A DNA stretch of 64,000 nucleotides from AP-15 sp963772965 (lineage in GTDB: Bacteria > Pseudomonadota > Alphaproteobacteria > ATCC43930 > CGMCC-115725). The stretch is from the NCBI GenBank assembly GCA_963772965.1, contig CAVYZU010000004.1, forward strand, positions 372,001 to 436,000, written 5' to 3'. The position numbers and the translations under genes are program-made. Position 1 is the stretch's first letter. Each line of letters opens with the position of its first letter. Below the pieces are notes generated by a model. That model ran no database searches. It saw only the letters and a program-made list of their open reading frames with translations, and was not told the DNA's origin. This document shows, piece after piece, positions 17,821-27,370 of this stretch.

Positions 17821-19254
17821 ATGAACGATCGCGTACCCGCCGGATTTTTCGAGGGCGTTTTCGACCGTACCCTGACCAACCTGCGCAGCGCTTGGCGCGA
17901 CATCGCCTTATCCGCGCGCGGCGTCTTGGCGCGCACACCGCGTCCCGAGCTGTCAAGCGATGATCTTGCGCGACTGCGCGAGCAGATGCTGAGCTGCCTC
18001 GACGCCCGCGGCGGCGAGGTCACCGCTAGGGCCCGCGCCGCTGATCTCGGCCGCACTTATCTGTTGCTCGATGCAAACGGGCGAGAGCGGTTCCTGCGGC
18101 TGCTCGCCAGCGATTTTGATGTCGACCGGGCCGAGATCGATCGCTGTTGCGGCGACCTCATCCGGGCCGAGGAGCCGACTGAGCGCGCCGCCGCCGAACG
18201 CCGCCTGCGTGACGCGCTGGAGCCGCCGCGCATCAAGCTGCTGCAGCAATTCAATGCGCTCCCCGAGGGAGTGAAGTTTCTGGTCGATCGGCGTGCCGAA
18301 TTGCTTCAATTGGCCCGGCAAGACCAGCTCCTACGCGGACTTGAGGACGATCTGCGGCGGCTGTTGGCGAACTGGTTTGATATCGGATTTTTGGAGCTGA
18401 AGCGGATCGGCTGGGAATCATCGGCGGCCCTCCTCGAAAAACTGATGGCCTATGAGGCGGTGCATGAAATCCGCAGCTGGGCTGATTTGAAGAACCGGCT
18501 GGAGGCCGATCGTCGGTGCTTCGCCTTTTTTCACCCGCGCATGCCCGACGAACCGCTGATCTTTGTCGAGGTCGCGCTGATGGCGGGAATGGCAAGCAAT
18601 ATCAGCGGGTTGCTCGACGAGGCGGCACCCGTCGGCGATCCGCAGGCGGCCGACACGGCAATTTTCTACTCGATATCGAATTGCCAGCAGGGATTGAACG
18701 GGATCAGCTTCGGCGATTTCTTAATCAAGCGGGTCGTCGACGCGTTGACCGCGGATCTACCACGGTTGAAAGTCTTTGCCACCTTGTCGCCGGTGCCGGG
18801 ATTTCGGGCTTGGCTTGTCCGGGAGAGCGAAACGGCGCCCGGCAATCTGTTGTTGCCGACCGAGCGTACCGCTCTCGAAGCGATTGAAGACGGCGCCGCA
18901 GCACCTGACCTGCCTGCGCTGCTCGATCGCTCCGATTGGCACAGCAATCCCCAGCTGTCGGCAGCATTGCGCGAGCCGCTGCTGCGGCTGTGCGCCCGCT
19001 ATCTGACCCGCGAACGCAGACGGTCCGGCCGGACACTCGACCCGGTCGCACACTTCCATCTGAGCAACGGCGCGCGGGTCGAACGTCTCAATTGGTTCGG
19101 CGATCCTTCCGAGAAGGGGTTGGAGCAATCCGCCGGGATCATGGTCAACTACCTTTATCGGCTGGCCGATATCGAGGCGAACCACGAAGCGTATCGCGGC
19201 GAAGGACGGGTCGTCGCCTCGAGCGCGGTGCGCGGCCTGGCGCGGGCGGGCTGA
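17821..19254 (+). CDS. Malonyl-CoA decarboxylase
   Basis: 477 residues from the ATG chosen here; a TTG 66 bases upstream is the only in-frame alternative seen. The N-terminal helical domain (about 1-180) is followed by a GNAT-like catalytic domain with NCQQGLNGISFGDFLIKRV, FATLSPVPGFRAWL (active-site Ser region) and HFHLSNGARVERLNW (catalytic His). The C-terminus GIMVNYLYRLADIEANHEAY is typical of the family. It converts malonyl-CoA to acetyl-CoA and CO2, used for malonate breakdown or to detoxify malonyl-CoA. No matB/matC-like genes are adjacent, so a stand-alone role is likely. Confidence 0.92.
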   Translation: MNDRVPAGFFEGVFDRTLTNLRSAWRDIALSARGVLARTPRPELSSDDLARLREQMLSCLDARGGEVTARARAADLGRTYLLLDANGRERFLRLLASDFDVDRAEIDRCCGDLIRAEEPTERAAAERRLRDALEPPRIKLLQQFNALPEGVKFLVDRRAELLQLARQDQLLRGLEDDLRRLLANWFDIGFLELKRIGWESSAALLEKLMAYEAVHEIRSWADLKNRLEADRRCFAFFHPRMPDEPLIFVEVALMAGMASNISGLLDEAAPVGDPQAADTAIFYSISNCQQGLNGISFGDFLIKRVVDALTADLPRLKVFATLSPVPGFRAWLVRESETAPGNLLLPTERTALEAIEDGAAAPDLPALLDRSDWHSNPQLSAALREPLLRLCARYLTRERRRSGRTLDPVAHFHLSNGARVERLNWFGDPSEKGLEQSAGIMVNYLYRLADIEANHEAYRGEGRVVASSAVRGLARAG

Positions 19255-19473
19255 ACCCGGGCGCGATCCAGCTGCGGCCGACTTAACGCCGCCGCGCGTC
19301 TATCTCGGCCCGCATGGCGCCACCGAATGAGCGCCAGGATATCGCGGTTCCGGCGGCTATCGGATCACCGTTCGCTCGGACCTCGCGAGCGGCTGTCGCC
19401 CTGCGAGTTGGGTGGGCGCGCACGCGGCTGTCGTCGTAGTGATCGCCGAAACACGCGTCGCGCGGTAAGATGC

Positions 19474-20778
19474 ATGCCGACAGACCTCTCGCCGGAGTTT
19501 GCGATGCCGCCAGCCGATGGAACCGTTGGACCGCTGATCGACAAGGGCATCGATAACTCAGGCGGACGGCGCTGGCCCGAGGCGGGCAGTTCGCGAATCC
19601 CGAACTGGGTCTATACCGATCCCGAGATTTTTGCGCGCGAGCAGCAGCGGATTTTTGCCGGCCAGAGTTGGCTTTACGTGTGTCTCGAAAGCGAGATCCC
19701 GAAACCCGGGGATTTCAAGCGCAGCCGGCTGGGTGCGGTCGAGACGGTTGCGGTGCGCGAGCCTGCCGGCGATATTGCGGTGCTGGTCAATCGCTGCGCC
19801 CATCGCAGCGCGCAGTTCTGCTCGATGCCGCGTGGCTCGGCCAAGGAATTCGTCTGCCCCTATCACCAATGGACCTACGACCTTACCGGCAAATCGATCG
19901 GCGTGCCGTTCCGCCGGGGTTTTCGCGGGCAGGGGGGCATGCCCGCCGATTTCCGGCTCGAAGAACACGGGCTGGAGCGTCTTAACGTGACCCGCCGCAA
20001 TGGCGTGGTGTTTGCCAGCATGTCTGCCGAGACCGAGCCGCTCGAAGATTATCTCGGGCAGAACATGCTGGGTTACTTCGACCGGGTCTTTGACGGCCGC
20101 GAATTGGTCTTACTCGGCTATTTGCGCCAGCGCATCCCGAGCAATTGGAAATTGATGTTCGAGAACATCAAGGACCCGTATCACGCCAGTCTCTTGCACG
20201 TGTTTCTGGTCACCTTCGGGCTGTTCCGTCTCGACCAGCGCTCGGCGATCGAGATGGACCCGGCCGGGCGCCACGCGGTGCTGGTCAGCCGCAAGGGCGA
20301 GCAGCAGGAAAACGAGGCGACCCGCCAGATGCGCGCGTTCAAATCGAATTTCACATTGCGCGATCCGCGCCTGTTGGAGCCGGTGCGCGAATTCCCCGGC
20401 GAAGCCACGGTCGTCATGCAGACTTTCTTTCCAAATCTGATCGTGCAGCAGCAATCGAATACCTTGGCGACCCGCCAGATCATCCCGATCAGCGCCGAAC
20501 AATTCGATCTCGCCTGGACGTTTTTCGGCTATGCCGACGACACGCCTGAAATGCGCCAGCGCCGACTGCGCCAGGCCAATCTGATGGGGCCGGCGGGGCT
20601 CGTCTCGGTCGATGACAGCGAGGCGATGCTGTTGTCGCAAGCCGGCATCGACGGCAACGAAGACGCCCTGTGTATCGCCGAGATGGGTGGCCGCGCCGTC
20701 CACGACGAGCCGCATATGGTCACCGAAACCGCGATCCGCGGCCTCTACCAATATTACCGCAGCGTAATGGACCTTTAA
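19474..20778 (+). CDS. Rieske non-heme iron aromatic-ring oxygenase, alpha subunit
   Basis: 434 residues from the ATG of MPTDLSPEF; longer in-frame starts lack support. The Rieske [2Fe-2S] site is complete: NRCAHRSAQFC (Cys-X-His) and FVCPYHQWTYD (Cys-X2-His). The mononuclear iron site appears in NIKDPYHASLLHVF with two His, the second-half Asp being less certain. This is the catalytic subunit of a ring-hydroxylating oxygenase that needs an electron-transfer partner; no ferredoxin or reductase gene is nearby. The beta-subunit gene follows within eight bases. The salicylate/anthranilate oxygenase branch seems plausible, but the substrate cannot be read from sequence. Confidence 0.9.
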   Translation: MPTDLSPEFAMPPADGTVGPLIDKGIDNSGGRRWPEAGSSRIPNWVYTDPEIFAREQQRIFAGQSWLYVCLESEIPKPGDFKRSRLGAVETVAVREPAGDIAVLVNRCAHRSAQFCSMPRGSAKEFVCPYHQWTYDLTGKSIGVPFRRGFRGQGGMPADFRLEEHGLERLNVTRRNGVVFASMSAETEPLEDYLGQNMLGYFDRVFDGRELVLLGYLRQRIPSNWKLMFENIKDPYHASLLHVFLVTFGLFRLDQRSAIEMDPAGRHAVLVSRKGEQQENEATRQMRAFKSNFTLRDPRLLEPVREFPGEATVVMQTFFPNLIVQQQSNTLATRQIIPISAEQFDLAWTFFGYADDTPEMRQRRLRQANLMGPAGLVSVDDSEAMLLSQAGIDGNEDALCIAEMGGRAVHDEPHMVTETAIRGLYQYYRSVMDL

Positions 20779-20785
20779 GCCGGCG

Positions 20786-21280
20786 ATGATTGCGGCCCCC
20801 GGCCTCGCGGCATCAGCGGAGCTGCGCCTGCGGCTCGCCGATCTTTATTGCGCTTACACTGATGCGCTCGATGACGGCCAGCTCGAAGCCTGGCCCGATT
20901 TCTTTACTGAGAACTGCGTTTACAAAATTATTCCGCGCGAGAATTTCGAGCAGAACTTGCCGGTGGCGCTGATCTATTGCGAAAGCCGCGACATGCTGTT
21001 CGACCGGGTCGTCGCAATTCGCGAGACCACTCTATTTCTTCCGCGACTGATGCGGCACTTGACCGGCAACATCCGATTACGCGAGATCGGCGCTGACGGT
21101 CTGCGGCTGACCGCCAATTTCGCGCTGTTTCAAACCATGGTCGATCGCCCGTCCGAACTCTTTATGTGCGGCCGCTACCGCGACCGAGTGATCGATGATA
21201 GCGGTGACCTGCGCTTTGCCGAGCGCATCTGTGTCTACGATTCGACGATCGTCCCGACCTCGCTGGTCTATCCGATTTAA
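20786..21280 (+). CDS. Ring-hydroxylating oxygenase, beta subunit
   Basis: 164 residues with the NTF2/SnoaL-like cone fold of oxygenase small subunits. Features include LYCAYTDALDDGQLEAWPDFF at the N-terminus, the family TENCVYKI strand, LIYCESRDMLFDRVVAIRET and a C-terminal FAERICVYDSTIVPTSLVYPI. Beta subunits pack with alpha subunits into an alpha3beta3 mushroom and influence stability and sometimes specificity. It lies eight bases after the alpha-subunit gene, so the two are cotranscribed and probably translationally linked. Confidence 0.9.
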   Translation: MIAAPGLAASAELRLRLADLYCAYTDALDDGQLEAWPDFFTENCVYKIIPRENFEQNLPVALIYCESRDMLFDRVVAIRETTLFLPRLMRHLTGNIRLREIGADGLRLTANFALFQTMVDRPSELFMCGRYRDRVIDDSGDLRFAERICVYDSTIVPTSLVYPI

Positions 21281-21301
21281 TAATATCTGCGGGCGTCGAA
21301 A

Positions 21302-21702
21302 TCAGGACGATGTCGCGGCCTTGGTCGTAACGGCATGGAGCACCGCGGCTATAGCATCAATCGGCTGTGCGACACCGGCACCCAGCCCGTGGCGCGCCGC
21401 TATCCAATGCGGATCATTGTAGGAGAGCCACACCTTTCCGGCCGCATCTTCAAAAACGAGCGCCTTTAGCGGCAAATCGATACCGGTCGTTTGTTCGGCC
21501 TGCATCAGCGGGGTGCCGCCCCGGGCGTTGCCAAAGATCAGGACCTCGGTTGGCCGCAATGGCAGACCAACCTCTGCTGCGCCAGCCGCGTGATCGATGC
21601 CGCAAACACCGTCATTCCTCTGGCGTGGATTTCGGCCTCGAGGCGATCCACTGTTTCCTTCGCCTGGAAGCTACTTGCGATCGTGATCAATCCGTCCGCC
21701 AT
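21302..21702 (-). CDS. DUF302 family protein, one-base frameshift
   Basis: About 133 residues after bridging one frame change near 21600. The N-terminal half reads MADGLITIASSFQAKETVDR and LEAEIHARGMTVFA; the other frame resumes with IDHAAGAAEVGLPLRPTEV and IFGNARGGTPLMQ. The continuation AEQTTGIDLPLKALVFED and WLSYNDPHWIAARH is the DUF302 consensus. One missing G in GCGGC explains the break. DUF302 proteins are small alpha/beta proteins of unknown function, often linked to heme, sulfur or stress genes. It converges with the oxygenase pair and lies downstream of the luciferase-like gene on the same strand. Confidence 0.75.
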
Positions 21703-21753
21703 CACGCTGCTCCTGTCCGCGTCCTCGACCACCTACCGCGGCAATCTCGCGCG

Positions 21754-22962
21754 CTACCACGCTTCGCGGCCTCGGGCGGGGCGGGCGATGCCGGCGCTGG
21801 TCAGTTCGCGGGCCGCTGCGTGCTCGGCTTCGTGCTTGTCGAACATTGCCTTGGCGGCGGCGTTGCGCTTGGCGCTGAACTCGGCGCGATTATCGCCGCA
21901 CCATTGATAGGAGGCGGCGCGCGGTGCGTTGGCGCGGCTGAAATGCGGCATCACATAGCGGGCATATAGCTCGTAGGAGCGCTTGGTGGCTTCGAAATCG
22001 GCCCAGTTGTGCGCCTGCTGCAGAAACGCGCCAAAGGCGCCCTGTTTCTCCTGCAGCCGCTCGATCAGCGCGATCGCGTCGTCGGGCGTGCCGCACACGC
22101 CATAGCGGTTTTCGACAAACCATTCGAGCGGGTCTTGCCCCGCCGGCACGATAAACCGCGGCTGGTTATTGTTCAGATACCCGAGATATTTCTCGAAGCC
22201 AAAGCGGGCGTTGGCAAAGGCCTGCGCGCGGGTCTCGGCGATGTGCATCGGGCCGACCAGGCGCAACCGGTTCGGGTCCATCTCTCGCCCATGCTCGGCG
22301 GCGACATCGCAAGCGATCTGCCAGTTCGAGCCGAGCGCGTCAAACCCAAACGGATTGGTCGCGGCGACACAGATCATCCCGAGATCGTATTTGCCGGCGA
22401 GCCTTCCGCCCGACGGCGTGACCGCGCTGACGACGGCAACTTCGGGGTGGGGCTTGGTGTAGGGCAACAGGTGCAGCCGGCAGCCCTCCATCGTGTACCA
22501 GTCGGTCCTTTCGGTGATGATCTCGCCCTGGAATAGCCTGAGTATTGCGTCCAATGATTGGGCCATGCGGTCGCGCTGGGTCAGCGGATCGATGCCCATC
22601 ATGATCGCGTCGGATGCCAACAATCCCGGCCCGGCGCCGAACATGACCCGCCCGCGCGTCATGTGGTCGAGCTGAACGATGCGGTCGGCGACCATCATCG
22701 GGTGATGGTAGGGCAGGGAGATCACGCCGGTGCCAAAACGGATGTTTTTGGTGCGCTCGGCGGCGACGGCGATAAAGATCTCCGGCGAGCTGATGATCTC
22801 AAAACCGGCGGAGTGGTGCTCGCCGATCCACGCCTCGTGAAAGCCGAGCTTGTCGAGCCACACCATCAGCTCGAGGTCGCGTTCGAGGCACTGGGTCGGG
22901 TTCTCCTCGTTCGGATGAAACGGCGGCAGAAAAATCCCGTGGCGCAGATTGACGAGTGACAT
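21754..22962 (-). CDS. Luciferase-like (LLM-class) flavin-dependent monooxygenase
   Basis: 402 residues of a TIM-barrel bacterial-luciferase-like enzyme. GIFLPPFHPNEENPTQCLERD opens the barrel; WIGEHHSAGFEIISSPEIF, TGVISLPYHHPMMVADRIVQ and GRVMFGAGPGLLASDA match the family core. These enzymes use reduced FMN or F420 to oxygenate or desulfonate small molecules. The partner flavin reductase is not seen nearby. Its place beside the Rieske oxygenase and RidA genes suggests a shared catabolic setting, but it is transcribed from the opposite strand. Confidence 0.88.
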   Translation of the reverse strand: MSLVNLRHGIFLPPFHPNEENPTQCLERDLELMVWLDKLGFHEAWIGEHHSAGFEIISSPEIFIAVAAERTKNIRFGTGVISLPYHHPMMVADRIVQLDHMTRGRVMFGAGPGLLASDAIMMGIDPLTQRDRMAQSLDAILRLFQGEIITERTDWYTMEGCRLHLLPYTKPHPEVAVVSAVTPSGGRLAGKYDLGMICVAATNPFGFDALGSNWQIACDVAAEHGREMDPNRLRLVGPMHIAETRAQAFANARFGFEKYLGYLNNNQPRFIVPAGQDPLEWFVENRYGVCGTPDDAIALIERLQEKQGAFGAFLQQAHNWADFEATKRSYELYARYVMPHFSRANAPRAASYQWCGDNRAEFSAKRNAAAKAMFDKHEAEHAAARELTSAGIARPARGREAW

Positions 22963-23102
22963 TGCACCCTCGCTGAGATACCGGTTCTGGCGGGCGGACG
23001 ACCCGCGAGCCGCAATCAGGCGATGCTAGCGAAGATCGTGAGACAGGCAAATGCCCGTTCCTGCATGGCGTTCGTCCGAGAATTGGCTAACGGAGGGACG
23101 AG

Positions 23103-23519
23103 ATGGCGATCAAGCGCGAGAAGATTCAGCCCGACGGCGTTCATGTCGTGATCCGGGCGGGACAGCCGGCCTACACCCAAGTCGTCGCCGTCAGCGGCGC
23201 CGGCAAGATGATCTTTGTCGCCGGCCAATTGGCGCGCGATGCGCAGGGCAATCTGGTCGGGAAGGGCGACATGCGCGCCCAGATCGAGCAGGTCGGCGAG
23301 AATATCAAAATCTGCCTCGAAGCCGCCGGCGCGACGCTCGCCGATATCGTCAAAACCAATACTTTCGTCACCGACTACGTCGAATTTTCGAAACACGGCG
23401 ACATGCGGCTCAGATATTTCGGGCCGGCGACGCCGACCAGCACGACAGTCGAGATCCGGCGGCTGGCCGATCCCGACGCGATGATCGAGATCGAGGCGAT
23501 CGCCGTCATCGACGACTAG
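23103..23519 (+). CDS. RidA/YjgF-family protein
   Basis: 138 residues with the RidA trimer fold: YTQVVAVSGAGKMIFVAGQL, QIEQVGENIKICLEAAGATL, DIVKTNTFVTDYVEF and PTSTTVEIRRLADPDAMIEIEAIAV. The Arg of EIRRLA corresponds to the imine/enamine deaminase position in RidA. Such proteins hydrolyse reactive enamines or imines, or act as pathway-specific hydrolases in aromatic breakdown, as in 2-aminomuconate deaminase relatives. A GGAGGGACGAG ribosome site precedes the ATG. The oxygenase context favours the catabolic role. Confidence 0.88.
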   Translation: MAIKREKIQPDGVHVVIRAGQPAYTQVVAVSGAGKMIFVAGQLARDAQGNLVGKGDMRAQIEQVGENIKICLEAAGATLADIVKTNTFVTDYVEFSKHGDMRLRYFGPATPTSTTVEIRRLADPDAMIEIEAIAVIDD

Positions 23520-23737
23520 CAGCCTGGACCAGCAGCGGCGAGGTAGGTGTGCTGCGACGGCCGAGTTGATGCGGGTCCGCTGCGCCACTGCAGGGATGGG
23601 CGGCTCGCCTCCGCGCCTGTGGATAATCACTCAATAGTCGCGGGAGTTTAACGTTAAGGTCATCAAAGCGTCACCCTACGGCAAAATTCGGTCGCTAGCG
23701 TCCGCGCCGCGTCCGCAATTTTTCCGAGGGGACAACG

Positions 23738-25804
23738 ATGCGAACCTTAGTTCCGCAACGCGCCGGGGCGCGCTGGCGCTTCAGACTGCTCAGCAGCGTG
23801 GCAATCTATGCAATGGCGATCAACACGATGGCGCCATTTGCCGCGTTTGCCGCGCCGGCCGTGATGAGCAATGCTAATGACGGCAACACCGCGACGCCGA
23901 TCAAGCACGTCATCGTCATCATCGGCGAGAACCGCACCTTCGATCACCTCTTCGCCACCTACAAACCGGTAAACAGCGGCGAGAAGGTGCTGAACCTGCT
24001 GTCGGAAGGCATCGTCCAAGCCAACGGCTTTCCGGGGCCGAACTATGCGGCCGCTACGCAGTGGCACGCTCAGGACACCACGACGTATCAGATTAACCCG
24101 AGCGTCAAGATCCCGTACACGACCCTGCCGCCGCCGCTGGCCGGGGGCGGATACAGTCAGACGATCGGCGGCCAGACGCTCAACGGACAGCCGCCCTTCC
24201 TCAACGTCCCGCAGGCGATGAGCATCGAGAACGGATTGCCGATCAATTATTATCCGTTCCTGATCACCGGAGCCGTTGCACCGACATCGATCCTCGGCAA
24301 GCCGGATACACGCATCGTCTATGACGGCAAGCTCGTCAACAACCTGCCGCCGGGCCCGTACCAGATCACCCCGGGGCTCTATAACGTTTACATGGAGAGC
24401 CCGGTCCACCGCTTTTACCAGATGTGGCAGCAGCTCGACTGCAGCGCCACGACCGGTTCCGGCGTATGCCAGAACGACCTCTTCCCATGGGTCGAGGCGA
24501 CCGTCGGCGCCGGCAGCAACGGCAAGCCGCCGCCGGCCGGCTTCACCTATGAAGAAGGCGCCACGTCGATGGGCTTTTTCAACGTCCAGCAAGGCGACGT
24601 GCCCTATTTCAAACAGCTCGCCGACACCTATTCAATGAGCGACAATTATCATCAAGCGGTCAACGGCGGCACTGGCGCCAACCATCTGATGCTCGGCACC
24701 GGCGATGCGATCTGGTTCAGCGACGGCGCTGGCAATCCTGAGGTGCCACCTCACAATCAGCAGGTGGCGACTGGCACCGCGAATCAGGGCATCGTCGACG
24801 AAATTGAGGACCCCGATCCGCTATCCGGCACCAATAACTGGTACACCCAAGACGGCTATGGCGGCGGCTCGTACGGCTCAGCATCGTATGGCGGCGGCAG
24901 CTACAGCGATTGCGCCGACAGCTCACAGCCTGGCGTGCCGGCGGTCCTGAATTATCTCAGCGCGCTGCACGTCAACCCGAATTGCCAGACCGGGCACTAC
25001 TACCTGCTCAATAACTACAATCCCGGCTATTACGGCGACGGCACCAACGCCTATGCCGACAGCATGACGGCCGCCAACGCGGATCTCAAAACCGTGTTCA
25101 CGGTGCCGCCCTCTAGTGTGCCAAATATCGGCGATGCTCTGCTGGCAAAGCAGGTCTCGTTCGCCTATTTCGGCGACCAGTTCTATGCCTACCTCGCCAA
25201 TCCATTGCTCAATTACGTCAGTCCTGACAATACCTACTGCAACATCTGCAACTTCTTCCAGTACTCGACTTCGATCATGACCAATCCCGAGGTGCGGGGG
25301 GCGGCGCTGAAGGACACGACCGACCTCTACATCGATTTGCAGAGCGGCAATCTGCCGGCAGTGTCGTTTGTCAAGCCCGACGGCTATCTCGACGGTCATC
25401 CGGGATCGTCAAAGGTCAATTTGCTCGAAGGCTTTGTCAAAAAGATTGTCGATCTGACCCAGGCTAACCCGACCTTGGCGGCCAACACCGCAATTATGAT
25501 CACGATGGACGAAGGCGGCGGCTACTATGATTTGGGCTATGTACAGGCGCTCGACTTCTTTGGTGACGGGACGCGCATCCCGATGATCGTGGTGTCGAAA
25601 TACAGCAAGGGCGGCCACATCTCGCACAGCTACACCGACCACGTCTCGATCCTGAAGTTCATCGAAGCGAACTGGAAAGTTCCGCCGATCTCCAGTCGCA
25701 GCCGCGACAACCTTCCGGATCCGGTTACCGGCGCCAATCCCTACGTGCCGACCAATCAGCCGGCGATCGGCGACCTGATGGACCTCTTCAACTTCGGCTC
25801 GTAA
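23738..25804 (+). CDS. Secreted phosphoesterase (phospholipase C/acid phosphatase-like)
   Basis: 688 residues, beginning with a signal peptide (charged start, then VAIYAMAINTMAPFAAFAAP) likely cut near AFA-AP. KHVIVIIGENRTFDHLF at 57-72 is the metal/phosphate site of the PF04185 phosphoesterase family. Further conserved pieces are NGGTGANHLMLGTGD, SFVKPDGYLDGHPGSSK, ITMDEGGGYYD and TDHVSILKFIEANW. A Gly/Ser/Tyr repeat (YGGGSYGSASYGGGSY) near residue 370-385 is unusual. The enzyme should hydrolyse phosphate mono- or diesters outside the cytoplasm. A GAGGGGACAACG ribosome site precedes the ATG and a strong terminator follows, so it is probably monocistronic. Confidence 0.9.
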   Translation: MRTLVPQRAGARWRFRLLSSVAIYAMAINTMAPFAAFAAPAVMSNANDGNTATPIKHVIVIIGENRTFDHLFATYKPVNSGEKVLNLLSEGIVQANGFPGPNYAAATQWHAQDTTTYQINPSVKIPYTTLPPPLAGGGYSQTIGGQTLNGQPPFLNVPQAMSIENGLPINYYPFLITGAVAPTSILGKPDTRIVYDGKLVNNLPPGPYQITPGLYNVYMESPVHRFYQMWQQLDCSATTGSGVCQNDLFPWVEATVGAGSNGKPPPAGFTYEEGATSMGFFNVQQGDVPYFKQLADTYSMSDNYHQAVNGGTGANHLMLGTGDAIWFSDGAGNPEVPPHNQQVATGTANQGIVDEIEDPDPLSGTNNWYTQDGYGGGSYGSASYGGGSYSDCADSSQPGVPAVLNYLSALHVNPNCQTGHYYLLNNYNPGYYGDGTNAYADSMTAANADLKTVFTVPPSSVPNIGDALLAKQVSFAYFGDQFYAYLANPLLNYVSPDNTYCNICNFFQYSTSIMTNPEVRGAALKDTTDLYIDLQSGNLPAVSFVKPDGYLDGHPGSSKVNLLEGFVKKIVDLTQANPTLAANTAIMITMDEGGGYYDLGYVQALDFFGDGTRIPMIVVSKYSKGGHISHSYTDHVSILKFIEANWKVPPISSRSRDNLPDPVTGANPYVPTNQPAIGDLMDLFNFGS

Positions 25805-25848
25805 GCAATATCGGCGGAAACATCCCGCCCCATCACTTGACCATGCCT

Positions 25849-25882
25849 GCGCCGGTCTTGCTCACGGGACCGGCGCTTTTTT
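25849..25882 (+). terminator. Intrinsic terminator of the phosphoesterase gene
   Basis: A perfect 9-bp stem, GCGCCGGTC paired with GACCGGCGC around a 10-nt loop, is followed by six T residues. It lies 45 bases after the phosphoesterase stop. Confidence 0.85.
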
Positions 25883-25889
25883 CTGATGA

Positions 25890-27092
25890 TCAGCCGATGA
25901 TCCCGGTCTCGCGCAGGGTGCGGATCTCGGTGGCGGAATAGCCGGCTTCGCGCAGTATTTCAGCGCTGTGCTCGCCGACTTCCGGCGCCGGGCGCGGCGG
26001 CAGTTTTTCCTGGCCCGCGATCCATAACGGGCTGTTGACGGTCAGCGAGCTGCCGTCGGTGAACGGCACCAAGGCCCCACTCGCCAGGATCTGCTCGTCC
26101 TCGGCGATCTCGTCCATGTCGGCGACAATGCCAAAAATCAGACCGGCCTCGTCGAGAATTCGCCGCCAGTCGGCCTGATCGTGGGTCGTAAAAATATCAT
26201 CGAGGATCCCGATCAACATCCGCGCATTGGCTTCGCGGGAGGCGTGCGTCGCAAACCGGTCATCGTCGAGCGCCGCCGATCCGATGCACGCCTTGAACTT
26301 GTCCCAGCGCCATTCGTCGGCGGCGATCGACAATAAAATCCAGCGATTGTCGCGGCAGCGGTAATGGATGCGAAGCGCATTGACGCCACGCTCGCGCGGC
26401 GGTTGCGGCGCTACCTTTTCGCCGCACAATGCGGCCTGCACCGAGCAGCCATTGGCCCACAATCCATTGGCCAGTAATGACGAGCCGACATAGGCGCCTT
26501 TGCCGGTGCGCTCGCGCTGATAGAGCGCGGTCACGATTGCACCGTAAGTCCCCATTGCCGAGGGATGGTCACCCATGCCCGGCAATGACCGCGCCGGCGA
26601 CGCCTCCTCGCCCGCTCGCACCAGATGCATTAGTCCGGAGCGCGCCCACCACGCGGTCGCGTCAAAGCCGGGCTTGTCGGCTTCGGGGCCGGTTTCGCCA
26701 TAGCCGGTGAACGAAGCATAAATCAGCCGATCGTTGAGCGGCGCCAATTCCTCGTAAGTAATGCCGAGCCTGCGGCGCACCGGCGGCGGGTAATTGGTGA
26801 TAAACACGTCGGCCTGCGTAACCAGGCACCGCAATACCGCCTGTCCTGCGGGTGCGCGCAAATCGAGCGCCAGACTCCGCTTGTTGCGGCCGTCCAGGAC
26901 AAAACCGGGATTGCCGACGAGCCCCGGGCCGATCGGCGGCGTGGCGCGGCGGCGATAGGCGTCTCCCGCACCCGGCGGCTCGATCTTGACAACTTCCGCG
27001 CCAAAATCCGACATGACCGTCGCCGCCGCCGGCCCCGCGATAAAGCTGGCGCAGTCGATTACTTTCAGCCCCTCGAAGACCAGCCCGCTCAT
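25890..27092 (-). CDS. CaiB/BaiF-family CoA-transferase
   Basis: 400 residues from the ATG of MSGLVFEGLKVIDC, chosen because an AGAGAGG site lies just before it; a longer start 54 bases upstream lacks one. Family III CoA-transferase motifs are clear: FIAGPAAATVMSDFGAEVVK, the GYGETGPEADKPGFD segment with the catalytic Asp in GFDATAWW, and a C-terminal HSAEILREAGYSATEI. The enzyme moves CoA between a donor acyl-CoA and an acceptor acid through aspartyl-CoA intermediates. It would activate a carboxylic acid for beta-oxidation-like breakdown; the acid is unknown. Confidence 0.9.
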   Translation of the reverse strand: MSGLVFEGLKVIDCASFIAGPAAATVMSDFGAEVVKIEPPGAGDAYRRRATPPIGPGLVGNPGFVLDGRNKRSLALDLRAPAGQAVLRCLVTQADVFITNYPPPVRRRLGITYEELAPLNDRLIYASFTGYGETGPEADKPGFDATAWWARSGLMHLVRAGEEASPARSLPGMGDHPSAMGTYGAIVTALYQRERTGKGAYVGSSLLANGLWANGCSVQAALCGEKVAPQPPRERGVNALRIHYRCRDNRWILLSIAADEWRWDKFKACIGSAALDDDRFATHASREANARMLIGILDDIFTTHDQADWRRILDEAGLIFGIVADMDEIAEDEQILASGALVPFTDGSSLTVNSPLWIAGQEKLPPRPAPEVGEHSAEILREAGYSATEIRTLRETGIIG

Positions 27093-27370
27093 TCGACCTC
27101 TCTGCAATAGTTTGTCGAGGATCGGAGCATCGAACGATCGGGTCAATCGCTGCGACCCGGCGGGCTCGGCCCGAAACGCCCGTACCCATTAAATAACCAT
27201 CGACCCGGTACTCCACAGCCGATCCCAAAGACGACATCGGAATAGCGCTCCGAGCCGATATGTGTTACATTTTGTCGCAGCGGGTCGCGTGTTCGCTCAT
27301 GGGCGAGCCGATCGACATGCCGTCATGGGCGCCCGTGGCCCTCGAACGACTGGTTCGGGAGGAAACGGCG

